Source: Candidatus Nomurabacteria bacterium (lineage in GTDB: Bacteria; Patescibacteriota; Minisyncoccia; Phycocordibacterales; UBA9973). From it: a stretch of 15,814 bases of DNA. Numbering within the stretch: position 1 is the first letter of the stretch; every line of letters begins with the position of its first letter. Shown piece by piece: positions 6,966-13,208 of the stretch. The notes below the pieces were generated by a model. The model made no database searches. It saw only the letters and a program-made list of their open reading frames with translations, and had not been told where the DNA came from. The stretch is from positions 1 to 15,814 of the forward strand of contig JAHFNF010000012.1 of NCBI GenBank assembly GCA_023267515.1, written 5' to 3'. Made by a program: the position numbers and the translations under genes.

Positions 6966-8015
6966 ATGCAAGATAAAAAAAATATATATTTAAGTTTAGG
7001 TTTAGTGGTTCTAGTTATTATCTTTGTGGTGTTTATGAAGGCACCAAACAGTAAGCAAGGAAATAATAATGTAGGCGGAGACGATTTGACCGCCGCTGCG
7101 GCAGAAAAGTGTTTCGCTCCTGCAAGAGCAGAACATGCTTCCCTTGTTTTCAATAATAAAATATGGGTCTTGGGAGGAACTTCTACCGGTGGTCTATTGA
7201 ATGACGTTTGGTCTTCAACTACTGGCACCGCCAACCATTGGAGTAAGGTTACCGCTCCAATCCCTTGGTCTGCTCGTACGCAATTTGGGGCTACTGTTTA
7301 CGGTGGCAAAATGTGGATTGCTGGAGGTCTTGCCGCAAATGCCGGTTATAAAAATGACGTCTGGTCTTCTAATGATGGAATTACTTGGACTCAAGCCACT
7401 AGCGCCGCTGCTTGGACTCCAAGGTCAAATTTGGCTCTGGTTACATTCAACAATAAAATGTGGGTTATCGGAGGGGTAGACGGTGTTTCAATAACTCCTG
7501 CTAATCAAGTTTGGTGGTCTAATGACGGAGTTACTTGGAACCCAGCTCCAAATCTGCCAGCAAATATGTACTACATAAAAAACAAAAGTGATGTAATGGT
7601 TCTTGGAAACACTATGGTAGCTCGGCCATCCGATACTAGTAATTTCTGGTCTACGACTGATGGAACTACTTGGACCCAAATCGCCACGAACACCCCAATC
7701 GTCGCTAGAACTGGAACTACTTCTACTGTTTTCAATAATGTTGGTTGGATATTAGGAGGAATGAACTCTTTCAACTTGAGCCTTATGAATGACGTCTGGT
7801 CCTCTAACCCAGCAGGAAATGTTTGGAATCAGGGAGTTATAACCTCGGGAGGTCCTAATAGTATGTGGGCTCCTAGATACGGGCAAAGTGCCGTCACTTT
7901 TAATGGTAAAATTTGGGTATTGGGAGGAAGTGGCTCTATGAATAACAGTAATACTTTATTCAAAGATGCCTGGTCTTCTGCTGATGGATCAACTTGGACT
8001 AGGTCTTGTCCGTAA
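6966..8015 (+). CDS. Anchored exported kelch-repeat beta-propeller protein
   Basis: A 349-residue surface protein with the same type of N-terminal anchor (residues 1-27; 22 of 27 identical to the upstream protein), then a short Asn/Gly linker. From about residue 50 it has six kelch-like units, each with a small hydrophobic strand, a di-glycine and a Trp-rich end (for example NNKIWVLGG...NDVWSS...W and GGKMWIAGG...NDVWSSNDGITW). Unit four is degenerate and lacks the GG. This predicts a six-bladed propeller, usually a protein- or glycan-binding surface. The only two cysteines are Cys49, just before blade one, and Cys348, at the end of blade six. Together they could lock the ring shut. A terminator follows, embedded in the opposing tsaE gene. 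Confidence 0.88.
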   Translation: MQDKKNIYLSLGLVVLVIIFVVFMKAPNSKQGNNNVGGDDLTAAAAEKCFAPARAEHASLVFNNKIWVLGGTSTGGLLNDVWSSTTGTANHWSKVTAPIPWSARTQFGATVYGGKMWIAGGLAANAGYKNDVWSSNDGITWTQATSAAAWTPRSNLALVTFNNKMWVIGGVDGVSITPANQVWWSNDGVTWNPAPNLPANMYYIKNKSDVMVLGNTMVARPSDTSNFWSTTDGTTWTQIATNTPIVARTGTTSTVFNNVGWILGGMNSFNLSLMNDVWSSNPAGNVWNQGVITSGGPNSMWAPRYGQSAVTFNGKIWVLGGSGSMNNSNTLFKDAWSSADGSTWTRSCP

Positions 8016-8020
8016 GATAA

Positions 8021-8476
8021 CTAAAAAGAATTTTTTATCTCAAAAAGGCGGTGACTTGGTTCACCGTTTTTTTGATGCACTATTTTAATTCTCGTATGTT
8101 TTTTAGGCATAACTTTTTTTACATTCTCTGGCCATTCTATTAGTACTAAATGTTCAGGGTTGGAAATTATTTCCTTCCACCCAAGCTTTAATAAATCTTC
8201 CCCGCTTTTTAATCTATAAGCGTCAAGATGATAGAGTTGTTTATACTTTCCTTTATTTAACTGATACCGCCGGATCAGCACGAACGTCGGGCTGATTATT
8301 TTTCTTTTCACACCAAACTCTTTCGCTAAGTGCTGGGTAAAAGTGGTCTTCCCCGCACCTAATTCCCCTGAAAGCGCCACCACGTGCGCATTCAGATGTT
8401 TTTTTCTTAATATATTTTTTAAAAAGCTTTGGGCAATTTTCTTAGTATCTTTTGTTCCCTTGGAAATTTTTTTCAT
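8021..8476 (-). CDS. tsaE: tRNA t6A-biosynthesis ATPase TsaE
   Basis: P-loop ATPase that works with TsaB, TsaC/TsaC2 and TsaD to make N6-threonylcarbamoyl-adenosine at position 37 of ANN-decoding tRNAs. These include the tRNA-Lys encoded in this window. The protein is 151 residues, typical for the family. The Walker A motif GELGAGKTT is at residues 37-45. Further family signatures are ISPTFVLIRRY, LYHLDAYRL and LVLIEWPE. Only 5 nt separate its stop from that of the kelch gene. An extended -10 (TGC-TAAAAT) lies 6 nt before the ATG, so translation is predicted to be leaderless. A strong terminator upstream isolates it from the secreted-protein gene. Confidence 0.93.
   Translation of the reverse strand: MKKISKGTKDTKKIAQSFLKNILRKKHLNAHVVALSGELGAGKTTFTQHLAKEFGVKRKIISPTFVLIRRYQLNKGKYKQLYHLDAYRLKSGEDLLKLGWKEIISNPEHLVLIEWPENVKKVMPKKHTRIKIVHQKNGEPSHRLFEIKNSF
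8042..8073 (+). terminator. Rho-independent terminator after the surface-protein pair, inside tsaE
   Basis: Six-bp stem CGGTGA (8049-8054) / TCACCG (8061-8066), six-nt loop, then seven T. The upstream run AAAAAGG makes it partly symmetric. It begins 27 nt after the kelch gene stop but lies within the last codons of the convergent tsaE gene. Confidence 0.75.
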
Positions 8477-8482
8477 TGTTTT

Positions 8483-8491
8483 ATTTTAGCA
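8483..8491 (-). promoter_or_regulatory. Extended -10 promoter of tsaE
   Basis: The minus strand reads TGC-TAAAAT, ending 6 nt before the tsaE ATG, so transcription should begin at or next to the start codon. It immediately follows the terminator of the upstream gene. Confidence 0.5.
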
Positions 8492-8534
8492 CAAAAAGAA
8501 ATCCCCTCTTCGTTATTCACGAAGAGGGGATTTT
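8491..8534 (-). terminator. Strong Rho-independent terminator of the secreted-protein gene
   Basis: Fourteen-bp perfect stem (8499-8512 with 8520-8533), seven-nt loop, followed on the minus strand by CTTTTTGT. It ends transcripts from the gene at 8549-9421 just before the tsaE promoter. Confidence 0.85.
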
Positions 8535-8548
8535 GTCATTGGCTGGCA

Positions 8549-9421
8549 TTAATACTGCCAGATTTGACGATTGCAATTGCTTGAACCATTGTAACGAGGG
8601 CCGTTGTAGTCAACAGGCACTAATACTGTGCCTGCGCTATGGATACCAACGTTTGCTGATATCACAACACCTGCGTTGCCGATGATAGCACCACCATAAC
8701 CATTATCGTAGCAGCGGCGCTGCCCACGTGAGTAACCCAGGTCATCGCTGTAATCCTCCACTCCATACTGGAAGTTGTACACTTTCGGACAAATTACTTG
8801 AGATTCTGTCTCAATAATATTGTTTTTATAAACCGTTGTTTCAATCACAAAGGTCTTCCTAATTGTGTCGGTGATGATTACGGGAGCAGGAGCGGGTTGA
8901 GCGGCAAATACGGGCTTTTGTGGAGCAACTTCATCGTCAGGAGTGCCATCTCCATCTTGGGAAGAATTCCCACAGCTTAAAACAGCAACATCAAATGTGG
9001 GGAAATGTTCTCCGTTATCTTTCACCCAACGTGAGTCAAGTGATGAGATATCTAAACTCCCCACATTTTCTTCTCCGTCAGAAGCGCGATAGAAGTGGCT
9101 GATTTTCCCTGCAACTTTATAGCCGATTTTCTTTTCTCCTTTTGCCCAAGATTTTTTATGGGGGTTTAGGTTTTGCAGAAAATAAACTGTATAACCGCTG
9201 GTAATAACACCGCCCTTGATAAATTTAATCCAGCCATCTTTTTCAGCGCGGTGCTGAAAAATCTGACGGTAATCTTCCAGCGCACCTGCGCTGTCTTTAG
9301 CGCAAAGTTTTGCAAATTCAGCCACTGTGCGATTTGGATCTCTCTGAAAGAAAGGTTCACCAGGTTGTGCTTTGCTCAATCCTGCAACGAGGAGAGCGAT
9401 AATAGTTAAGATAGTTTTCAT
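8549..9421 (-). CDS. Secreted protein of unknown function with Sec signal peptide
   Basis: A 290-residue protein. Residues 1-18 form a cleavable Sec signal peptide (MKTILTIIALLVAGLSKA, cleavage before Gln19), a style common in Bacteroidota proteins. The mature part has five Cys, a central acidic, low-complexity linker (SSQDGDGTPDDE, then PAPAP near residues 170-180), and a C-terminal region rich in Gly, Asn and Tyr (GYGGAIIGNAGVVISANVG). I recognise no enzyme motif. Unlike its neighbours it is a self-contained unit, with a consensus promoter, a folded leader of about 124 nt and a strong terminator. GC content is 53% over bases 8641-8760 but mixed elsewhere. It may be an acquired cassette; an envelope or interaction role is only a guess. 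Confidence 0.75.
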   Translation of the reverse strand: MKTILTIIALLVAGLSKAQPGEPFFQRDPNRTVAEFAKLCAKDSAGALEDYRQIFQHRAEKDGWIKFIKGGVITSGYTVYFLQNLNPHKKSWAKGEKKIGYKVAGKISHFYRASDGEENVGSLDISSLDSRWVKDNGEHFPTFDVAVLSCGNSSQDGDGTPDDEVAPQKPVFAAQPAPAPVIITDTIRKTFVIETTVYKNNIIETESQVICPKVYNFQYGVEDYSDDLGYSRGQRRCYDNGYGGAIIGNAGVVISANVGIHSAGTVLVPVDYNGPRYNGSSNCNRQIWQY

Positions 9422-9428
9422 AGTATGA

Positions 9429-9523
9429 GTTGTTTTAGAGTTTAAGGTTTAAATGAAGAGAATTGCTTCAATCTGGAAGAATTTCCAGGACAAGGCAATC
9501 CTCTTCATTTGTCTAAAACCAAC
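9429..9523 (-). promoter_or_regulatory. Folded 5' leader of the secreted-protein gene with small upstream ORF
   Basis: Three nested inverted repeats form one long hairpin ending 7 nt before the ATG: 9429-9439 with 9512-9523 (one bulged C), 9451-9465 with 9496-9510, and 9473-9478 with 9483-9488 (four-nt loop). The only internal mismatch of the middle stem, A-C on the plus strand, becomes a G-U pair in the minus-strand RNA. This fits a structure conserved in the transcript. The middle stem also encodes a 19-codon ORF (9508 down to 9449), preceded by a 6-codon ORF that overlaps it as ATGA. There is no T-run after the stem, so control would act on translation or RNA stability, not termination. 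Confidence 0.5.
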
Positions 9524-9550
9524 ATTTCAAAGAACCTATTTACTCTTATA

Positions 9551-9579
9551 AGTATAGCACTATTCAAGCTAAAAGTCAA
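9551..9579 (-). promoter_or_regulatory. Promoter of the secreted-protein gene
   Basis: Minus strand: TTGACT (9579-9574), 17 bp spacer, TGC-TATACT (-10 at 9556-9551). This is a near-consensus promoter with an extended -10. The start near 9544 gives a leader of about 120 nt. Confidence 0.7.
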
Positions 9580-9581
9580 GT

Positions 9582-9593
9582 AGGGTATACCCT
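9582..9593. promoter_or_regulatory. 12-bp palindrome between divergent promoters, candidate operator
   Basis: AGGGTATACCCT is a perfect 12-bp palindrome. It begins 2 bp upstream of the -35 of the leftward secreted-protein promoter and occupies the -35 position of the rightward pilB promoter, which has no recognisable -35 of its own. A bound dimer could act on both genes. Confidence 0.4.
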
Positions 9594-9604
9594 TAAAAAT
9601 ACTG

Positions 9605-9610
9605 TATAAT
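9605..9610 (+). promoter_or_regulatory. -10 element of pilB
   Basis: A perfect TATAAT, 10 nt before the pilB ATG, giving a predicted leader of about 4 nt. The -35 position is taken by the palindrome at 9582-9593, so the promoter may need an activator. Confidence 0.5.
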
Positions 9611-9620
9611 ACAAGGATAA

Positions 9621-11318
9621 ATGGCTCAATTTGACGAGGAAAAACCAAAAAAACAGCTGGACGAATTGCATAAAACCGAGGAAGAAGAATTGGTGCAGGT
9701 GCTGGCCCAGTCTAAATATAATCTCCCTTATGTGAACCTAGGGTCTATTGGTGTGGACAATGAGGCTTTGCGAGTAATATCCGAAGAGGATTCACGCAAG
9801 TTAAATATCGCGCCTTTTAAACTCTCTGGTAAGACTATCCTTATCGCTCTTCGCTCCCCTTCGCCCGACCTTATGAAAAATTTGACGGACGAGATGGAAG
9901 GGAAAAATCTCACCCCAACCTTTTATATGGCTTCAATGGCGAGCTTGCAAAAAGTCTGGGACAGATATCAAGAACTTTCTATGGCAGAAAGCTCAAAAGT
10001 GGGTGGCCTAGAAATCTCCGGTACGGTATTGCAAGAAACCGCCGGAAAAATAAAACAAATGCAGGATGTGGAGAAGCTCGTCAGTGAGGTGCTCAAAGAA
10101 AAGGCAATGCACAAAATTTCAAGAATTTTGGAAATAATTCTCGCTGGCGCTATCGCCATCAAAGCTTCTGATATCCATATTGAAGCAGAGGAAGCCCGCT
10201 CGCGACTGCGTTTCCGGTTGGACGGCGTACTGCAAGATGTTATGTTTTTTGGAGGTGATATATATAAGTTATTAAATTCGCGACTAAAATTACTCTCTGG
10301 AATGAAGCTTACATCCAGGACTGCGCAAGATGGACGTTTCTCAATTGCGATAGGTGAAGAAGAAATAAGCATCCGAAGTTCTATGATTCCAGGCGCTTAC
10401 GGAGAATCTATCGTGATGCGTATCCTGGACCCAAAATCAATCCAAGTAAAGCTAGAAGATATGGGTATAGAGCCGGAGCTATTTAAAATAATAGAACAAG
10501 AAATAAAAAAGCCGAATGGGATGATCTTGGAGACTGGACCGACGGGTTCTGGAAAAACAACCACCCTTTACGCATTTATGCGCAGAATCTACTCTCCCGA
10601 GATAAAAATAATAACTATTGAGGACCCGATTGAGTATCACCTCCCCGGCGTCACCCAGACCCAGACGGATTCAAAAAAAGGTTATACTTTTTTAGAAGGA
10701 CTACGCTCAGCGCTCCGCCAAGACCCAGACGTAGTGATGGTCGGAGAAATCCGCGACGCAGAGACAGCAAAAATCGCAGTAGAATCCGCACTTACAGGAC
10801 ACTTGGTATTTTCAACGTTGCACACAAACAATGCCGCAGGTGTTATCCCTCGTCTTATTGACCTTGATGTTAATCCTAAAATTTTAGTATCTGCTTTGTC
10901 TCTATCTATCGCCCAGCGTTTAGTACGAAAACTTTGCCAATTCTGTAAAAAAGAAACGGCCCCGACAGAAAGCCAAGCGAAAACAATAAAAATGATTATG
11001 GACGGGATAAAAGCTGAGGGAAAAGATTTAAAAAAATACGGAGTGGATCCAGAAGCTCCGATTAAACTATTCACTGCTCCGGGCTGTGAGAAATGCAATA
11101 TGACTGGCTATAAAGGCCGTCTCGGCATATTTGAAGCGATAAAGACAGACGAAGCAATAGAAAAAATAATGCCCCAAAACCCCTCTGAGCGAGAAATAAA
11201 AAGAATCGCTGCAAAGCAAGGGACTCTATCTATGCGTCAAGATGGTGTGGTAAAAATGCTAACTGGCATCACCTCTTATGATGAAGTGCAAAGTGTAGTA
11301 GACCTGCTGGAAGAGTAG
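9621..11318 (+). CDS. pilB: Type IV pilus assembly ATPase (PilB/GspE family)
   Basis: Hexameric cytoplasmic ATPase that powers pilin polymerisation; the pilin-like gene at 1365-2078 encodes a plausible substrate of the same machine. The protein is 565 residues, normal for the family. The N-terminal MshEN-like domain covers about residues 30-125. The ATPase core has Walker A GPTGSGKTT at 306-314, an Asp box (TIEDPIEYHLPGVTQTQ), Walker B (DPDVVMVGEIRDAET) and a His box (TGHLVFSTLHTNNA). A zinc-binding four-Cys site (Cys439, Cys442, Cys489, Cys492) is typical of PilB/GspE and absent from PilT. The partner genes pilC and pilD are not in the window. The N-terminal 25 residues are unusually Glu/Lys-rich. 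Confidence 0.95.
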   Translation: MAQFDEEKPKKQLDELHKTEEEELVQVLAQSKYNLPYVNLGSIGVDNEALRVISEEDSRKLNIAPFKLSGKTILIALRSPSPDLMKNLTDEMEGKNLTPTFYMASMASLQKVWDRYQELSMAESSKVGGLEISGTVLQETAGKIKQMQDVEKLVSEVLKEKAMHKISRILEIILAGAIAIKASDIHIEAEEARSRLRFRLDGVLQDVMFFGGDIYKLLNSRLKLLSGMKLTSRTAQDGRFSIAIGEEEISIRSSMIPGAYGESIVMRILDPKSIQVKLEDMGIEPELFKIIEQEIKKPNGMILETGPTGSGKTTTLYAFMRRIYSPEIKIITIEDPIEYHLPGVTQTQTDSKKGYTFLEGLRSALRQDPDVVMVGEIRDAETAKIAVESALTGHLVFSTLHTNNAAGVIPRLIDLDVNPKILVSALSLSIAQRLVRKLCQFCKKETAPTESQAKTIKMIMDGIKAEGKDLKKYGVDPEAPIKLFTAPGCEKCNMTGYKGRLGIFEAIKTDEAIEKIMPQNPSEREIKRIAAKQGTLSMRQDGVVKMLTGITSYDEVQSVVDLLEE

Positions 11319-11322
11319 AAAC

Positions 11323-11473
11323 AAAAAAAGCCCTAATCTCTAAACAATCCTTTCAAGGCTAAGCCTCGAAAGTAACAAATTTTTGAAGGATAGTACCAGT
11401 GTTTTATAAATAAAAACCGAAACGTCCTACGCAAATTTGTATAACCAGGGGCTGATTGCTTAGAGATTAGCGC
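11323..11473 (-). ncRNA. Putative structured non-coding RNA, 6S-like layout
   Basis: A 151-nt region with three inverted repeats. P1 (11330-11349 with 11454-11473) pairs 18 of 20. P3 (11350-11359 with 11363-11372) pairs 9 of 10. P2 (11375-11382 with 11433-11440) pairs 8 of 8. The A-C mismatches in P1 and P3 on the plus strand both become G-U pairs if the minus strand is transcribed. The minus-strand copy also ends in seven U right after P1. Read that way, the order is closing stem, 13-nt single strand (AGCCCCUGGUUAU), apical arm, 3'-side hairpin, closing stem, terminator. This resembles 6S RNA, which mimics an open promoter for RNA polymerase. A weak -10 (TATAAG, 11482-11477) would start it near the stem. 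Function is inferred; it could also be a MITE-like repeat or a pilB terminator. Confidence 0.5.
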
Positions 11474-11514
11474 CTTCTTATAATTACATTGTACTACATC
11501 CAATATCGCGCAAA

Positions 11515-11523
11515 TGCTATAAT
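11515..11523 (+). promoter_or_regulatory. Extended -10 promoter upstream of ruvB
   Basis: TGC-TATAAT is a perfect extended -10. The start would be near 11530, only 3 nt before a 10-codon ORF and about 56 nt before ruvB. A second candidate -10, TATTAT at 11573-11578, would make ruvB itself leaderless. Confidence 0.45.
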
Positions 11524-11532
11524 GTGGATATT

Positions 11533-11565
11533 ATGTTAATAAAATTTGATAACCTCTGTGGCTAG
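11533..11565 (+). CDS. Possible leaderless 10-residue leader peptide before ruvB
   Basis: ATG to TAG encoding MLIKFDNLCG, starting 9 nt after a perfect extended -10. That spacing matches other genes in this window that look leaderless. It ends 20 nt before ruvB. It is too short to judge from coding statistics and may be chance. Confidence 0.2.
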   Translation: MLIKFDNLCG

Positions 11566-11585
11566 TATAGCATATTATATAATCT

Positions 11586-12620
11586 ATGTCAAGCGACAAT
11601 AACAAGAAAATAAAGGCTGAAAAGGATATGAATGTGGATGAAACATTCCTTGATCAAACCCTACGTCCTTCCCGTTGGGACGAGTATATCGGTCAAAAAC
11701 ATATTAAAGATAACCTAAAAATTCTTTTGGGTGCTGCCGAAGAGCGTGGGCATATACCGGAGCATATTCTTTTCTACGGCCCGCCAGGGCTCGGTAAAAC
11801 AACTCTGGCGCATTTGATTGCCAAAGAGACCGGCCGACAAATGAAAGTGACTTCCGGTCCAGCGATTGAAAAAGTCGGCGACTTAGCATCAATCCTTACT
11901 AACCTTTCCCCTGGCGATATTATTTTTATAGATGAGATTCACCGCTTGAATAAAATGATAGAAGAGGTGCTATATCCAGCGATGGAGTCTGGCGTGCTTG
12001 ATATTATTATCGGCAAAGGACCATCGGCTCGCACTATCCAACTTGATCTCCCGCCTTTCACTTTGATTGCCGCTACCACCCGAGTCGCTTCCATCTCCTC
12101 CCCTCTTCGCTCTCGTTTCTCAGGTGGAGTATTCCGTTTAGAATTTTATTCAGATAAAGAAATCATTGAAATCTTGCGCCGTTCAAGTAAACTTTTGCAA
12201 GCAGAATTACAGGAAGAAGCCTTGGCCGAAGTCGCCAAGCGTAGCCGTTTCACCCCGCGCACCGCAAATTATTTTTTAAAGCGTGTGCGCGATTATGCCC
12301 AAGTGCATAAAAAAAGTTTAGATAAAGATACGGTAAAAAAAGCCTTGGATATGCTCGCTGTGGACGATATTGGGCTTAATGCATCTGATAGAAAATTCCT
12401 AGAAGTATTAATTGATAAATTCGGTGGCGGGCCAGTAGGATTAAAAACCATCGGTGCGGCTCTCTCGGAAGAAGAAGCGACGGTAGAAGAAGTGATAGAA
12501 CCCTACCTCATCCAACTCGGCCTTTTAGAACGCACCGCCCGCGGCCGCGTAGCCACCAACAAAGCCTACGAGCATCTTGGGTTTGATATTAAAGAATCAA
12601 AACAAGACAAACTGATCTAA
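11586..12620 (+). CDS. ruvB: Holliday-junction branch-migration helicase RuvB
   Basis: AAA+ motor of the RuvABC resolvasome, which drives branch migration of Holliday junctions. The protein is 344 residues. After a charged lead-in come LRPSRWDEYIGQ, Walker A GPPGLGKT (residues 65-72), Walker B IIFIDEIHR (Asp116, Glu117), sensor 1/arginine-finger block AATTRVASISSPLRSRF, and the C-terminal winged helix (KFGGGPVGLKTIGAALSEEEATVEEVIEPYL) that contacts DNA. The block after the finger reads RFSGGVFRLEFY, one residue longer than the usual RFGIV-RLEFY, a small variation of unknown effect. yebC starts 1 nt after its stop. ruvC is in the window but in another unit, and ruvA is not seen. Confidence 0.97.
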   Translation: MSSDNNKKIKAEKDMNVDETFLDQTLRPSRWDEYIGQKHIKDNLKILLGAAEERGHIPEHILFYGPPGLGKTTLAHLIAKETGRQMKVTSGPAIEKVGDLASILTNLSPGDIIFIDEIHRLNKMIEEVLYPAMESGVLDIIIGKGPSARTIQLDLPPFTLIAATTRVASISSPLRSRFSGGVFRLEFYSDKEIIEILRRSSKLLQAELQEEALAEVAKRSRFTPRTANYFLKRVRDYAQVHKKSLDKDTVKKALDMLAVDDIGLNASDRKFLEVLIDKFGGGPVGLKTIGAALSEEEATVEEVIEPYLIQLGLLERTARGRVATNKAYEHLGFDIKESKQDKLI

Positions 12621-12621
12621 T

Positions 12622-13161
12622 ATGTCCGGGCATAATAAATGGGCGCAGATAAAACATAAGAAGGCGATAACTGACGCGAAGAAGAGCAAGATTTTTTCTA
12701 AACTTGTTAGGTTTATCGGAGTAGAAGCAAGACTCGCAAAGAGCGACAAGAACTCACCAGGGCTTCGCGCCGCGATTGAAAAGGCGAAAAAGGTAAATAT
12801 GCCGGCAGAAAATATTGAGCGAGCTATCAAGAAAGCAAGCGAGCCAGGAGGACAAATGGACGCAATCACTTACGAAGCCTATGGCCCCGGCGGAGCAGGA
12901 GTAATTATTGAGACACTGACGGATAGTAAAAACCGCACGGCGCAGGACATAAAACATATCCTTTCAGAAAATAATACAGCACTAGGTGGTATTGGCTCTG
13001 TGACTTGGGCATTCACTAAAGAAATTTCTCCAGAAGGACTAATCTGGAAACCAACAACGTCTGTCCCCCTTTCAGAGGAAGATTTAGAATTACTTGATAA
13101 ACTAATTGACGAACTTGAAGAAAATGACGACGTGCAAGACGTTTTTACTAACGCAGAATAA
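12622..13161 (+). CDS. yebC: YebC/PmpR-family protein, internally shortened
   Basis: YebC-family proteins help ribosomes through polyproline stretches or act as DNA-binding regulators; they commonly neighbour ruv genes, as here. The N-terminal domain is canonical: SGHNKWAQIKHKKAITDAKKSKIF, then MPAENIERAIKKA, YEAYGPGGAGVIIETLTDSKNRTAQDI and GSVTWAF. After about residue 133 the family normally continues through an alpha/beta region to a total of about 240-250 residues. Here it jumps almost directly to the C-terminal end LSEEDLELLDKLIDELEENDDVQDVFTNAE. Total length is 179, so roughly 65 internal residues are missing although the frame and both ends are intact. That points to a lineage-specific compact form, not a pseudogene. 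Start chosen at MSGHNKW, as in the family. Confidence 0.9.
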   Translation: MSGHNKWAQIKHKKAITDAKKSKIFSKLVRFIGVEARLAKSDKNSPGLRAAIEKAKKVNMPAENIERAIKKASEPGGQMDAITYEAYGPGGAGVIIETLTDSKNRTAQDIKHILSENNTALGGIGSVTWAFTKEISPEGLIWKPTTSVPLSEEDLELLDKLIDELEENDDVQDVFTNAE

Positions 13162-13192
13162 AAGCCGGCCACTTTATAGTGAAACCGGCTTT
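13161..13192. terminator. Hairpin between convergent yebC and secreted-protein genes
   Basis: Eight-bp stem AAAGCCGG (13161-13168) / CCGGCTTT (13185-13192) with an inner CACT/AGTG stem and TTAT loop. It starts at the yebC stop. The T-runs on both sides are short, so it is a moderate bidirectional terminator. Confidence 0.6.
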
Positions 13193-13208
13193 AAATTTTA
13201 CTCAGGAC

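Noticed and set aside
7100..8010. Repeated DNA segments (tggtct, acttgga, ggagg) that could suggest a DNA repeat array
   Set aside because: They are the degenerate coding repeats of the kelch blades, with irregular spacing and no identical spacer-repeat pattern; not CRISPR.
11323..11473. Inverted repeats read as the end of an insertion sequence
   Set aside because: No transposase, no clear target-site duplication, and the minus-strand G-U pairs plus U-tail fit an RNA better; a MITE is not fully excluded.
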